DNA of 64,000 nt from the NCBI RefSeq assembly GCF_046000175.1, contig NZ_JBEOMB010000059.1:1-64000 (forward strand). The letters run 5' to 3'. The translations under genes and the position numbers were made by a program. The stretch's first letter is position 1. Every line of letters starts with the position of its first letter. Below, one piece after another: positions 33,500-42,401 of the stretch. The stretch comes from Rhodoplanes sp046000175. Lineage in GTDB: Bacteria; Pseudomonadota; Alphaproteobacteria; Rhizobiales; Xanthobacteraceae. The notes under the pieces are model-generated. The model was not told the origin of the DNA. It saw nothing but the letters and a program-made list of their open reading frames with translations, and ran no database searches.

Positions 33500-33760
33500 T
33501 CAGATCGTGCCGTTGCGCTTCATCACCGTCCGGCACGCCGGGCTGAGCTTGACGCGCTCGGTCTTCAGGCAGGCGATCACCCGGGTGGCGTCCGGGATGG
33601 CGCTGCTGCACAGGCGGAACGCGTCGGGGATGCAGGCGGAGCGCTCCTCGTCGGTGCCCATGGCGGCCCCGGCCGTGGCGGACACGGCGAGCAGCACGGC
33701 GGCGGCCAGGAGGCTGCGGACGGAGCGGCGATGCGGATGCGAGCGGCGGTGCGGCGACAT
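33500..33760 (-). CDS. Small exported cysteine-rich-repeat protein
   Basis: An 86-residue protein with a basic N-terminus and signal peptide (SLLAAAVLLAVSATAGAA, about 16-33). The mature part has four Cys (43, 51, 64, 76) in the pattern C-x7-C-x12-C-x11-C with the context CIPDAFRLC...CL...LSPAC. This resembles one copy of the Cys-rich repeat known from Golgi apparatus protein 1 and from many small rhizobial proteins. The Cys pairs probably form disulfides in the periplasm. Function unknown. Confidence 0.75.
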   Translation of the reverse strand: MSPHRRSHPHRRSVRSLLAAAVLLAVSATAGAAMGTDEERSACIPDAFRLCSSAIPDATRVIACLKTERVKLSPACRTVMKRNGTI

Positions 33761-33899
33761 GGCGGTTTCCTCCGGTTCTCCGGCGTCGCTGCGCCGGCCG
33801 TGACACGGAGGATCGCGCCGGCGCCCGTGTCGTGACTGTGCGTCACCTCACATGCAAAGTGGTGGGCGGAGCGTCCGGCGGCGAGGCGGCGCCGTCATG

Positions 33900-35000
33900 T
33901 CACGGCCGCCCGCCGATGTCGGCGACCTCGACCGTGAGCGTGACGGTGCGGCCGCCGCGCAGCACCGAGAGCTCGATCGAGTTGCCGACGCCGACCTGCT
34001 CGAGCTTGTCGCTGAGATCGACGAGGCGGCGGATCGGCTCGCCGTTGCAGGCCGTGATCACGTCGCCGACGACGCCGCCCGTACGGTCGACGCCGCGCAG
34101 CCCGGCGCGGTCGGCCGGCGAGCCCGGCACGGTGCGCACCACCACGAGCCCCTCGTATCCGAGCCGGGTGGCGACCGACTCGGGCGCCGCGACGATGCCG
34201 ATGCCGGGCGTCGGCACCCGCCCGTTGCGGATCAGCGCCGGCACCACGCGGTTGACCGTGTCGACCGGCACGGCGAAGCCGATGCCGGCGTTCGATCCGG
34301 AGGGCGAGAAGATCGCCGTGTTGACGCCGATCAGCCGGCCGGCCGAGTCGAGCAGCGGCCCGCCCGAGTTGCCCGGATTGATCGCCGCGTCGGTCTGGAT
34401 CACGTTGGTGATCTCGCGCCCGGTCTGGGTCGGCAGGCGGCGCTTGAGCGCCGAGATCACGCCGGTGGTGAGCGACTGGTCGAGCCCGAACGGGTTGCCG
34501 ATCGCGAACGCCGCCTGTCCGACCTGCAGGTCGCCCGAGCTGCCGATCGGGATCGGCGGCGGCAGCGACCGCGCCGGGATGCGCAGCACCGCGAGGTCGT
34601 AGTTCGACGCCATGCCGCGCACCGTGGCGCGGGCGACCTCGCCGTTGGCGAGCCGCACCGCGATCTCGCTCGCACCCTGCACCACATGGGCGTTGGTGAC
34701 GATGTGGCCGGCGGCGTCCCACACGAAGCCGGTGCCGGTCTGGGCGCCGCCGTTCTGCTCGTCGGGCTCCGCTCCGGCGAAGAAATCGCCGCCCGCCCGC
34801 CCGGCGACCTGCACGACCGAGGGCGACACCCGGTTGAAGATCTCGATCGTCGTCTTCTCCCAATCGGCGAGATTGCCGCGCGGCTCGATCGCCCGCGGCT
34901 CGGTGGCCGAATAGAACTGCTGCTGAATCCAGGGCTGCGCCAGCATGACGGCGAGCACCAGCACGACGGCGAGGAGAACGTAGCGAACGGTCCGGTCCAC
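33900..35000 (-). CDS. DegP/HtrA-like trypsin-type serine protease
   Basis: A membrane-anchored periplasmic protease with one PDZ domain. An N-terminal helix (VRYVLLAVVLVLAVMLAQPW) is followed by the protease domain with the triad His in VTNAHVV, Asp in SNYDLAVL and Ser in NPGNSGGPLL. A C-terminal PDZ domain (about 280-366) includes GLVVVRTVPGSPADRAGLRG. About 366 residues with a single PDZ domain, like DegS or HhoB-type proteins. The GTG at 35000 has GGAG six bases upstream and begins right at the membrane helix; an ATG at 35057 would add 19 Pro/Ser-rich residues. It would act in envelope protein quality control. Confidence 0.9.
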   Translation of the reverse strand: MDRTVRYVLLAVVLVLAVMLAQPWIQQQFYSATEPRAIEPRGNLADWEKTTIEIFNRVSPSVVQVAGRAGGDFFAGAEPDEQNGGAQTGTGFVWDAAGHIVTNAHVVQGASEIAVRLANGEVARATVRGMASNYDLAVLRIPARSLPPPIPIGSSGDLQVGQAAFAIGNPFGLDQSLTTGVISALKRRLPTQTGREITNVIQTDAAINPGNSGGPLLDSAGRLIGVNTAIFSPSGSNAGIGFAVPVDTVNRVVPALIRNGRVPTPGIGIVAAPESVATRLGYEGLVVVRTVPGSPADRAGLRGVDRTGGVVGDVITACNGEPIRRLVDLSDKLEQVGVGNSIELSVLRGGRTVTLTVEVADIGGRP

Positions 35001-35293
35001 GGGGCACTCCGATGACGACGACGGCGGCTCCGGAGCGTGACCCCCGACCAGTGGCATTCGCTGCTCGGGACGATCATGCTCCGACGACGGGAGCACTATA
35101 GGACCGCTCCGCCTCGTGAATAAGGCCGCGACCGACCTCCGGTTCCGCTGCGGCGGCCGGTCGCAGCCAGGACCGGCGGCGGGGCAGCCCGGCGCCGATC
35201 GCGTGTTGACGCCGCGCACCTTGCCGTGCCGGAGTCGAGGACGGCGGCCCGTCCGGGCCGGATCTCATAAGCACCACGGACTCGGGGGAACGC

Positions 35294-36316
35294 ATGCTCA
35301 GGACCGCCATCGCGGGGCTCGGCTGGTGGGGCCGGACATTGGTCGAATCGGTGGACGGGTCGGACGTGATGACGGTCGTCGCCGCCGCGCAGCCGCGGGT
35401 CGCGCCCGAGATGGCGGAGTTCATGGCCGCGCGCCGCCTCCGGCACGTGCCCTCGGTCGACGATCTCGCCCGCGACCCCGGTATCGACGCCGTCATCCTG
35501 GCGACGCCGCCGTCCGGCCATGCCGCCGAGGTGACGACGCTGGCGCGCGCCGGCAAGCACGTGTTCTGCGAGAAGCCCTTCACCTACGACAAGGCGTCGG
35601 CCGCGGCGGCGGTCGCCGCCGTGGACGAGGCCGGCGTCGCGCTCGGCATCGGCTTCAATCGCCGCTTCCATCCCGAAATGATCAGTCTGACCGAGCGCAT
35701 CCGCTCCGGCGGACTCGGCGTGCTCGAGCACATCGAGTGCATCATGACGGTGCCCAACGCCCTGTTCATGGCGAGGACGGCGTGGCGCGCGAAACCCGAG
35801 GAGGCGCCGTGCGGGGCGCTGGCGCCGCTCGGCGTGCACGCGATCGACGCCTTCATCCAGCTCGCCGGCGAGATCGACACGATCTACTGCCAGAGCTTCC
35901 GCCGCGCCGTGGAGCTGCCGACCGACGACACCACCTCGGCGCTGTTCCGCCTGAAGAGCGGTGCATCCGCCTATCTCGGCATGATGATGGCGACGGCGCC
36001 GAACTTCGTGATCCAGGCCTACGGGTCGAAGGGCCTGGTGCGGCTCGACGGCATGACGCATGTCGCCGGCGCCTCGTCCGAGGAGCGCCGCACCGGCCTG
36101 TTCGGGGCGTGCCGGTTCCAGCCCGTGACGGGCGAGGCCGAGACCTGGACGGCGGCGCGCGTCGACACGGCCCGGGCCGGCCTCGAGGCCTTCGCCCGCG
36201 CCGCCCAGGGCGGCCCGGCCTTCCCGATCACGCCGGCCGAGATCGTCCACGGCGCCGCGGCGAGCGAAGCCCTGATCCGCTCCGCCGCGACCGGGCAGGT
36301 GCAGACGGTGGGGTAG
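35294..36316 (+). CDS. Gfo/Idh/MocA-family NAD(P)-dependent oxidoreductase
   Basis: A 340-residue dehydrogenase. The N-terminal Rossmann fold starts AIAGLGWWGRTLVES, and the family motif EKPF (in HVFCEKPFTYD, about residue 95) marks the cofactor- and substrate-binding Lys. The C-terminal alpha/beta domain includes GIGFNRRFHPEM and the His in PLGVHAIDAF that normally takes part in catalysis. Substrates of the family are sugars, inositols and related polyols; none is indicated by the neighbours, since it is alone between divergent and convergent genes. Confidence 0.88.
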   Translation: MLRTAIAGLGWWGRTLVESVDGSDVMTVVAAAQPRVAPEMAEFMAARRLRHVPSVDDLARDPGIDAVILATPPSGHAAEVTTLARAGKHVFCEKPFTYDKASAAAAVAAVDEAGVALGIGFNRRFHPEMISLTERIRSGGLGVLEHIECIMTVPNALFMARTAWRAKPEEAPCGALAPLGVHAIDAFIQLAGEIDTIYCQSFRRAVELPTDDTTSALFRLKSGASAYLGMMMATAPNFVIQAYGSKGLVRLDGMTHVAGASSEERRTGLFGACRFQPVTGEAETWTAARVDTARAGLEAFARAAQGGPAFPITPAEIVHGAAASEALIRSAATGQVQTVG

Positions 36317-36348
36317 GGCGCGGGGGACACCGCGGACGCAGGCTGGTC

Positions 36349-36426
36349 TCAGTCGAAGCGTTCCGGCGGGCGTCGCGCGCCGTGGAGAACGGCCAGGATC
36401 TCGACCGACCCGTTGCGCACCCGGCG
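36349..36426 (-). pseudogene. Remnant of a ParE/RelE-family toxin (C-terminal tail only)
   Basis: Reading the minus strand up to the stop at 36349-36351 gives RRVRNGSVEILAVLHGARRP, then PERFD. This is the typical C-terminus of ParE toxins, where (Y/R)RVR..(V)EIL.VLHGAR is strongly conserved. Upstream of about 36426 the frame runs into the end of the hybrid kinase gene and no toxin sequence or antitoxin is found. The rest of the toxin gene seems to have been replaced by the kinase gene end. Confidence 0.7.
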
Positions 36427-36430
36427 CCGA

Positions 36431-38461
36431 TCAGCCCTGTGGGGCGGCGACGAGCTGCGCGATGGTGGCGGCGAGTTCGGCCTGCTGGAACGGCTTGGCG
36501 AGCAGCGGCAGGTCGGTCGTCGCCTCGCCGGTCAGGCTGGCATAGCCGGTGGCGAGCAGGATCGGCAGGTCCGGGTGGCGGGCCCGGATCTCGCGCGCCA
36601 GCTCGGCGCCCGTCATGGCCGGCATCAGATAGTCGGTGATCACGAGGTCGGGCTGCGCGCCGTCCACCAGCCGGCGCAGGCAGTCGAGCGCCTGGGCACC
36701 GGAGCCGGCCTCGATCACACGATGTCCGAGATCCGTCAGCATGCTGGCCGTCGTCGCCCGCACCAGCGGCTCGTCGTCGACCAGCAGGACCGTGACGGCG
36801 CGGCCGCGCACCGGCTCGTGCGACGGCGCCTCGCGGTGCTCCGCCCGCTCGTTGGCGATCGGCAGCCAGATCTCGGCGCGCGTGCCGGCGCCGGGCGCGC
36901 TCGACAGGACCAGCGCACCGCCCGACTGGGCGGCGAGGCCGTGCACCATCGACAGGCCGAGGCCGGTGCCCTTGCCGATCCCCTTGGTCGAGTAGAACGG
37001 CTCGATGGCGCGCGTCAGCGTCGCCGCGTCCATGCCGGTGCCGGTGTCGGTGACGACGATGCGGACGAACTCGCCGTGACGCAGCCCGAAGCGGTGCGCC
37101 GCGTCGGTGTGCCGGTCGATCGTCCGGCCGTCGACCGCCACGGTCAGCGTGCCGCCGTCCGGCATGGCGTCGCGGGCGTTGACGGCGAGGTTGAGGATCG
37201 CGAGCTCGAGCTGGGTGGGGTCGACACGGGCGGCCGGCAGGTCGGCTGCCGCCTCGACCGCGAAGGTGATCTGCGGCCCGAGCGAGCGGCCGACGAAATC
37301 CGCCATCCCCTCGACCAGCCGGGCGACGTCGACGGGGCGCGGCTCCAGCACCTGGCGGCGCGCGAAGGCGAGCAGCCGCTGCACCATGGTCTTGGCCCGC
37401 TCGGCGCCCTGCAGGGCGCTGGCGATCAGCCGCTGCGAGCGATCCGCCTCCGGCAGGCGCCGGCGCAGCAGGTCGAGATTGCCGATGATCGGCGTGAGCA
37501 GATTGTTGAAGTCGTGCGCGAAGCCGCCGGTGAGATGGCCGATGGTCTCGAGCCGTTGCGCCTCGTGCAGCTTGGCGAGCATCGACTCGCGCTCGACGAT
37601 CCCGGCGACGATGCGCTGCTCCAGCGTCTCGTTGAGACGGCGCAGCGCCTCCTCGGCCTCGCGCTGCTCGGTCACGTCCGTGTTGGTGCCGAACCAGCGG
37701 ACGATCCGTCCGTCCGCGTCTCGGATCGGGCGGGCGCGCGACAGGAACCAGCGATAGCCGCCGTCACGGCCGCGCAGCGGGAAGGTGTCCTCCCACGACT
37801 CGCCCGACACGATGCAGCGCCGATACTCGCCCTCCACCCGCGCGAGATGGTCGGGATGATGGACCCGGCGCCAGCCGGAGCCGCGCACCTCGTCGAGCGT
37901 CGTGCCCGTGTAGTCGAACCAGCGCTTGTTGTACCAGTAGAGATTTCCGGAGGCGTCGGCCATCCAGGCGAAGTGATCGATGTTGTCGGCGAGCGTGCGG
38001 AACTGCTCCTCGCTCGCCCGCAGCGCCGCCTCGGCGCGCAGCCGCTCGCTGCGCTCCGCCGTCTCGGCGACGGCGCGACGCACCACCAGCGGCAGCCGCT
38101 CCAGCCGCTGCTTGACCACGTAGTCGGTGGCGCCGTGCCGCATCGCCTCGACGGCGAGCTCCTCGCCGAAGGCGCCGGAGACGAAGATGAACGGCAGCTC
38201 CGGGGCGCGCGCGCGGGCGATCGCCAGCGCCGTGACGCCGTCGAAATCCGGCAGCTGATGATCGGCGAGCACGATGTCGAACGCGCCGGTCGAGAGCGCC
38301 TCGACGAAGCTCGCCCGGGTCCACACGCGCTCGATGCGGAAGACGAGGCCGCTCGCCGCCAGGAACTCGCGCACCAGCGTCGCGTCGAGGCCGTCGTCCT
38401 CGAGATGCAGGATCTGCACCTCCCGGACCGGCAGCGGTGTCTGGTGGAAGGCGCGCGTCAC
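36431..38461 (-). CDS. Hybrid sensor histidine kinase with N- and C-terminal receiver domains
   Basis: A 676-residue cytoplasmic kinase. An N-terminal receiver (about 8-125, QILHLEDDGLDATLV, acceptor Asp in VLADHQLPDFDG) is followed by a PAS domain (about 150-275, DNIDHFAWMADASG and WFGTNTDVTE). The HisKA-type dimerisation helix carries the phospho-His in GGFAHDFNNLL, and the ATPase domain has NLAVNARDAM, DTGTGM and GLGLSMV. A C-terminal receiver (VLLVDDEPLVR, acceptor Asp in VITDYLMP) follows. The GTG start at 38461 overlaps the response regulator stop by four bases. It probably acts downstream of, or beside, the phytochrome. Confidence 0.9.
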   Translation of the reverse strand: MTRAFHQTPLPVREVQILHLEDDGLDATLVREFLAASGLVFRIERVWTRASFVEALSTGAFDIVLADHQLPDFDGVTALAIARARAPELPFIFVSGAFGEELAVEAMRHGATDYVVKQRLERLPLVVRRAVAETAERSERLRAEAALRASEEQFRTLADNIDHFAWMADASGNLYWYNKRWFDYTGTTLDEVRGSGWRRVHHPDHLARVEGEYRRCIVSGESWEDTFPLRGRDGGYRWFLSRARPIRDADGRIVRWFGTNTDVTEQREAEEALRRLNETLEQRIVAGIVERESMLAKLHEAQRLETIGHLTGGFAHDFNNLLTPIIGNLDLLRRRLPEADRSQRLIASALQGAERAKTMVQRLLAFARRQVLEPRPVDVARLVEGMADFVGRSLGPQITFAVEAAADLPAARVDPTQLELAILNLAVNARDAMPDGGTLTVAVDGRTIDRHTDAAHRFGLRHGEFVRIVVTDTGTGMDAATLTRAIEPFYSTKGIGKGTGLGLSMVHGLAAQSGGALVLSSAPGAGTRAEIWLPIANERAEHREAPSHEPVRGRAVTVLLVDDEPLVRATTASMLTDLGHRVIEAGSGAQALDCLRRLVDGAQPDLVITDYLMPAMTGAELAREIRARHPDLPILLATGYASLTGEATTDLPLLAKPFQQAELAATIAQLVAAPQG

Positions 38462-38916
38462 TCGTCCCTCGTCGCCCCGAGGCCCGGCGGCGGCTCGTTG
38501 AGCACCGCCCAGAACATGCCGAGATCGCGGATCGCCTGGAAGAACTGGTCGAAGCCGACCGGCTTCACCACGAAGGCGTTGACGCCCAGACTGTAGCTCT
38601 GCACGAGATCGCGCTCCTCGCGCGACGAGGTCAGCATCACGACCGGCGTGTGGCGCAGATCGGGATCGCGCTTGATCTGCTCCAGCACCTCGAGGCCGTC
38701 GATCTTCGGCAGCTTCAGGTCGAGCAGCACGACGATCGGGTCGGCGGTGTTCCGGCTCTCGTAGACACCGCGTGAGAACATGTAGTCGAGCGCCTCGGCG
38801 CCGTCGCGGGCGATGATCACGCCGTTGGCGAGCTGACACTGCTCGAGGGCGGCGAGTGTCAGCTCGATGTCCTTCGGGCTGTCCTCGACCAGGAGAATGG
38901 GCTTGAGATCGGCCAT
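38458..38916 (-). CDS. Phytochrome-associated response regulator (single receiver domain)
   Basis: A 152-residue CheY-like receiver with no output domain. The acidic pair is in ILLVEDSPKDIE, the phospho-acceptor Asp in VVLLDLKLPKIDG, the conserved Thr/Ser in VVMLTSSREE and the Lys in FVVKPVGFDQF. The form LVEDSPKDIELTL...LDYMFSRG is that of Rcp1-type regulators that partner bacterial phytochromes. It lies 20 bp after the phytochrome gene and overlaps the hybrid kinase by four bases, so all three are one operon. Phosphate would pass from BphP to this protein (family knowledge plus context). Confidence 0.9.
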   Translation of the reverse strand: MADLKPILLVEDSPKDIELTLAALEQCQLANGVIIARDGAEALDYMFSRGVYESRNTADPIVVLLDLKLPKIDGLEVLEQIKRDPDLRHTPVVMLTSSREERDLVQSYSLGVNAFVVKPVGFDQFFQAIRDLGMFWAVLNEPPPGLGATRDE

Positions 38917-38936
38917 GGGAGCCTCGTCCGCGGTCC

Positions 38937-41195
38937 TCATCGTTTCGGCAATGCGAAAAAGAAGGCGGCGCCGCCGTCGACGCGGCCTTCCGCCCACACG
39001 CGGCCGCCATGACGCTCGGCGATCCGCTTGACGTTGGCGAGGCCGATGCCGGTGCCTTCGAACTCCTCGACCCGGTGCAGCCGCTGGAACACGCCGAACA
39101 GCTTGCCGACATAGGCCATGTCGAAGCCGGCGCCGTTGTCGCGTACCGTGTAGATGGTCTCCTCCGCCGTCTCGGTCGAGCCGATCTCGATCACGGCCGG
39201 GTCACGATGCCGGGAGAACTTGAGCGCGTTGTCGATCAGGTTCTGCATGGCGAGCCGCAGCATGATCGGGTCGGCGCGGGTGGCGGCGAGGGGCGCGGTC
39301 CGCCACACGACATTGCGGCCGTGGGTGTCGGCCTCGGCGCGCCGCCGCAGGTCGGCGACCAGGGCATTCATGTCGACGGACACGGGCGTCAGCGTCGCGC
39401 GGCCCATCTGCGAGAAGCCGAGCAGGTCGTCGACCAGCGTGCCGGCCGAGATGGCGCTCTCGACGATCGTGTCGATGTAGCGGTTGCCGCGCTCCGACAG
39501 CCGCTCGCCCTCGTATTTCTTCAGGAGCTGGGCATAGCCGACGATGTGCCGGAACGGCGCCCGCAGGTCGTGGCTGACCGAGTAGGAGAACGCCTCCAGC
39601 TCCTTGTTGATGCTGGTCAGCCGCTCCGACAGCGCCGCCGTCTCCTCGGCCTTGCGCAGCACGATGTCGACGATCGCGGTGCGCAGCTCGCCGACGGCGT
39701 CGATCTCGGCCGGCTCCCAGGCGCGGGCGCGCAGCCGCACCGTCTCCCGCCAGGCGGCGAAGGATTTTCGCGGGTGGAGGCGCAGACCGTCAGCGGAGGG
39801 CTCGGCGTGGGTCCGCGGATCGCCGCCCCAGGTGACGGTGCGGATCACCTCGGGCCGGAACCACAGGACGTAGCTGTCGTGGAGCTGCGAGATGGAGATG
39901 GCGAGGACGCCGCTCGCCAGGTCCTTGAGCGCCTCGCCGCCCGGCATCGTCGCGGCGAGGCTGTCGGTCGCCATCACGTCGAGGCGCTCGCGGCCGGCGA
40001 GCCAGTCGACCAGGCGCTGCACCTCGTGGCCGGAGGGCGCCGCGCCGATGCGCGCGATCGTGCCGCCTGCCACCACGGCGGCGCCGTCGGCACCGGCGAG
40101 CGCGAGGAGATCGTCGCCGCTCGCCACCAGGCCGTCGACATACTGCTCGGCCGACGCCATGCGGGCGAGCAGACGGGTCTGGATGGCGCGCAGCGCGCCG
40201 CGGCGGTCGGCGACCGCCGTCGACTCGTCGGCGGCGAGCTGCAGCGACAGCACCTGGCCGATGAAGTCACAGGCGGTGCGGACGTGATACGGCACGACCG
40301 CCGGGTCGCGATGATGGCACGAGATCAGGCCCCACAGGCGATCGCCGCGCATCAGCGAGATCGACATCGAGGCGCCCGTGCCCATGTTGCGCATGTATTC
40401 GAGATGCACGGGCGAGACGCTGCGCAGCACCGCGAAGGAGAGGTCGATCGGCCGACCGGTGCGCGGGTTCACGGCCGGCCGCAGCGGCGTCGGCGTGTAG
40501 CCCGCGTCCGAGATCAGCCGCAGCCGATTGAGCCGATACAGCTCGCGGGCCTGGGCCGGGATGTCGGCGGCCGGGAAATGCAGCCCGAGATAGGAGGGCA
40601 GGCGCTCGTTGCGGTCCTCCGCCACGACCTCGCCGTTCCACTCGGAATCGAAGCGATAGACGAGGACGCGATCGAGCCCGGTGATCCGCCGCACCTCGCG
40701 GGCGGCGAGCGCCGTCAGGGCGGCGACGTCGCCGTCGCGCTGCACGGCTTCGAGGAAGGCGCGCACATGCGGATAGACCTCGTCGAACGAGCCCGGCTCG
40801 TCGGCGAGCGCCCGCTCGAGCTCGACCACGATCGTGTCGTCGGCGCGGTGGGCGATCAGATGGTGGGCGGCGTCGCCAAGGCGCAACAGGCCGAGATGCG
40901 CCGTGCCGGTCGACGGGATACGGTCGTCGAGATCGTGCAGCAGCGGCGCTGCGCCAGCGGCCAGCGCCTCGACCAGCGGGCGGCCGACAGGATCGCCGAG
41001 GACGGCCGTCGCGGCGCTCGGGCCGACTGCGGCCTGGAGAACCCGTCCGTCGTCCGGATCGACCACCAGCAGGGCGCCGTGCGGCTGGATGCTGCCCGGG
41101 ACGCGGATGGGTTCGCGCTCACACGGCACCGGCCTGTCGGCGCCCGTCAGGGTCGAGCCTGCCACGCGGGACTCGGGCGCCTCGTGCGCCGTCAT
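38937..41195 (-). CDS. bphP: Bacteriophytochrome (biliverdin-binding red/far-red sensor histidine kinase)
   Basis: A 752-residue PAS-GAF-PHY-kinase photoreceptor. Cys25 in PVPCEREPIRVPGSIQPHG is the biliverdin-attaching residue. The GAF domain has FPAADIPAQARELY (usual PASDIP, with the Asp kept), His in VSPVHLEYMRNMG and His in LISCHHRDP. The PHY tongue region follows, with the PRTSF-type motif reading HPRKSFAAW. The kinase has the phospho-His in SVSHDLRAPFRH, then NALKFSR, DNGAGFD and GTGIGLANVKRI. ATG at 41195 with GGAGG seven bases upstream. Heme oxygenase, response regulator and a second kinase adjoin it, forming a complete light-sensing set. Confidence 0.95.
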   Translation of the reverse strand: MTAHEAPESRVAGSTLTGADRPVPCEREPIRVPGSIQPHGALLVVDPDDGRVLQAAVGPSAATAVLGDPVGRPLVEALAAGAAPLLHDLDDRIPSTGTAHLGLLRLGDAAHHLIAHRADDTIVVELERALADEPGSFDEVYPHVRAFLEAVQRDGDVAALTALAAREVRRITGLDRVLVYRFDSEWNGEVVAEDRNERLPSYLGLHFPAADIPAQARELYRLNRLRLISDAGYTPTPLRPAVNPRTGRPIDLSFAVLRSVSPVHLEYMRNMGTGASMSISLMRGDRLWGLISCHHRDPAVVPYHVRTACDFIGQVLSLQLAADESTAVADRRGALRAIQTRLLARMASAEQYVDGLVASGDDLLALAGADGAAVVAGGTIARIGAAPSGHEVQRLVDWLAGRERLDVMATDSLAATMPGGEALKDLASGVLAISISQLHDSYVLWFRPEVIRTVTWGGDPRTHAEPSADGLRLHPRKSFAAWRETVRLRARAWEPAEIDAVGELRTAIVDIVLRKAEETAALSERLTSINKELEAFSYSVSHDLRAPFRHIVGYAQLLKKYEGERLSERGNRYIDTIVESAISAGTLVDDLLGFSQMGRATLTPVSVDMNALVADLRRRAEADTHGRNVVWRTAPLAATRADPIMLRLAMQNLIDNALKFSRHRDPAVIEIGSTETAEETIYTVRDNGAGFDMAYVGKLFGVFQRLHRVEEFEGTGIGLANVKRIAERHGGRVWAEGRVDGGAAFFFALPKR

Positions 41196-41509
41196 CGCGG
41201 CGCCTCCGTGTTCGCACCGCGTGTCCCGTCGTGGCCGAACGGCCTGCAGCGAGGAGAGCGACCCCGCGAGGGCGGGTCGGCCGGACACGAACGCGGGGGA
41301 TGCACCAGAAAGCCTCGTCGGAAGGGTCGAAAAACCTCTTTGACGGACCCGCTGCTCGGCGAGGCCGCGGGGGAACGCCTGTGACCTGCCGTAACGTGTG
41401 GAATCCGCGAGAGTTCCGGCGCGCGTGCCGGGTGCCGGACATCGGCCCGCGCGTCCGCCGGACGGGCGGAGCCGGACGAACGAAAAGGAGGTGCTTTCTT
41501 ACAGGCGCG
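41196..41509. other. 314-bp gap between bphO and bphP
   Basis: No reading frame of its own is convincing. The gap is long for an operon whose other joints are tight, so bphP may have its own minus-strand promoter here, but no clear -35/-10 pair or terminator was found. Confidence 0.4.
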
Positions 41510-42148
41510 TCAGTCGCCAGGGGCGAGGCCGGCCAGCGCGAACAGCCGGTTCACCCGCTCGAACGCCGCCTCGGCGCCGGCGATCAGGCGCGCCTCCTCG
41601 ACCTCGCTCATGACGGCGGCGTCGAGCGCCTCGGTGAAGTGGCGCCAGTGCAGCCCGCGGCCCTGCGGATGGCCGCGCATGTGGCGGGCGCCGAAGTCCT
41701 CGCCGATGCCGATCTTGATCGTCTCCTGCAGCAGGAAGGGCGAGCCGAGATCGGCCCCCTCGATCACGTAGAGCCAGCCCATGCCGGTCGGCACGTCGAT
41801 CGGCGGAGCGACGGCCGGCGCGTCGAGGGGGACCGGATCGAGCCCGATGTCGATCGCGTCCTGCTCGGCGAGATGCAGCCGCCGGCGCTCGGCGAGATCC
41901 GGGAACACGGCGCGGAGTCCGGGATCCGCATACAGCGCATCGACGTCGCGAAAAATCTGCAGCTGCATCGCCAGGAAGCGGGCGTAACGCGCGCGGTCGC
42001 GGAACGGGTCGCCCATCATGATGCGCGCATCCAGTGCCCGATGCACCGCATCGGTCGCCGCCTGCAGGCGGCGCCAGCGCGACGCCGGTGTGGTGGACGA
42101 CGGGGAGGACGGCGGCGGCGAGCCGGCGGGCGACGACGCGAAGCTCAT
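41510..42148 (-). CDS. bphO: Biliverdin-producing heme oxygenase
   Basis: Cleaves heme to biliverdin, the chromophore of the phytochrome. The 212-residue protein is all-helical, with the proximal His in ATDAVHRALDARIM (about residue 38), and the flexible distal helix in GWLYVIEGADLGSPFLLQE, which replaces the GSTLGG of other family members. MSFASSPAG at 42148 begins a Ser/Pro-rich leader of about 25 residues. It lies upstream of bphP on the same strand, 314 bp away. BphO-type oxygenases next to bphP are well known. Confidence 0.88.
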   Translation of the reverse strand: MSFASSPAGSPPPSSPSSTTPASRWRRLQAATDAVHRALDARIMMGDPFRDRARYARFLAMQLQIFRDVDALYADPGLRAVFPDLAERRRLHLAEQDAIDIGLDPVPLDAPAVAPPIDVPTGMGWLYVIEGADLGSPFLLQETIKIGIGEDFGARHMRGHPQGRGLHWRHFTEALDAAVMSEVEEARLIAGAEAAFERVNRLFALAGLAPGD

Positions 42149-42269
42149 CGAGACAACTTTCGGTCCGGGCAGCGACCGCGCACCATGGCACGGCGGTCGG
42201 CCGGCCGACAACTCGCGGTGCGGCGTTTCGCGATGTCCAGAGCAGTCTCCATTGAAGGCGCCCCATACT

Positions 42270-42351
42270 CCGCTCATTCCCGCGAAAGCGGGAATCCAGG
42301 GGCTCACGTCGTGCGGCTCCTGGTTCCGCGCCTTCGCGGGGACGAGTGGAA
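42270..42351. repeat. Family C inverted repeat
   Basis: TCCGCTCATTCCCGCGAAAGCGGGAATCCAGG is mirrored, imperfectly, by CCTGGTTCCGCGCCTTCGCGGGGACGAGTGGA. Related in layout, but not in sequence, to family B. It lies between a convergent-looking spacer and the unknown exported gene, just upstream of bphO. Confidence 0.7.
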
Positions 42352-42401
42352 ATCGAGGAGGGATACGACGAAACCGACAACGCTCTCCGAGACGAGGCGG
42401 C

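Noticed and set aside
38461..39112. Upstream extension of the hybrid kinase frame through the response regulator gene
   Set aside because: The extension is Ser/Arg-rich and overlaps a clear receiver-domain gene. The GTG at 38461 with a four-base overlap is the natural start.
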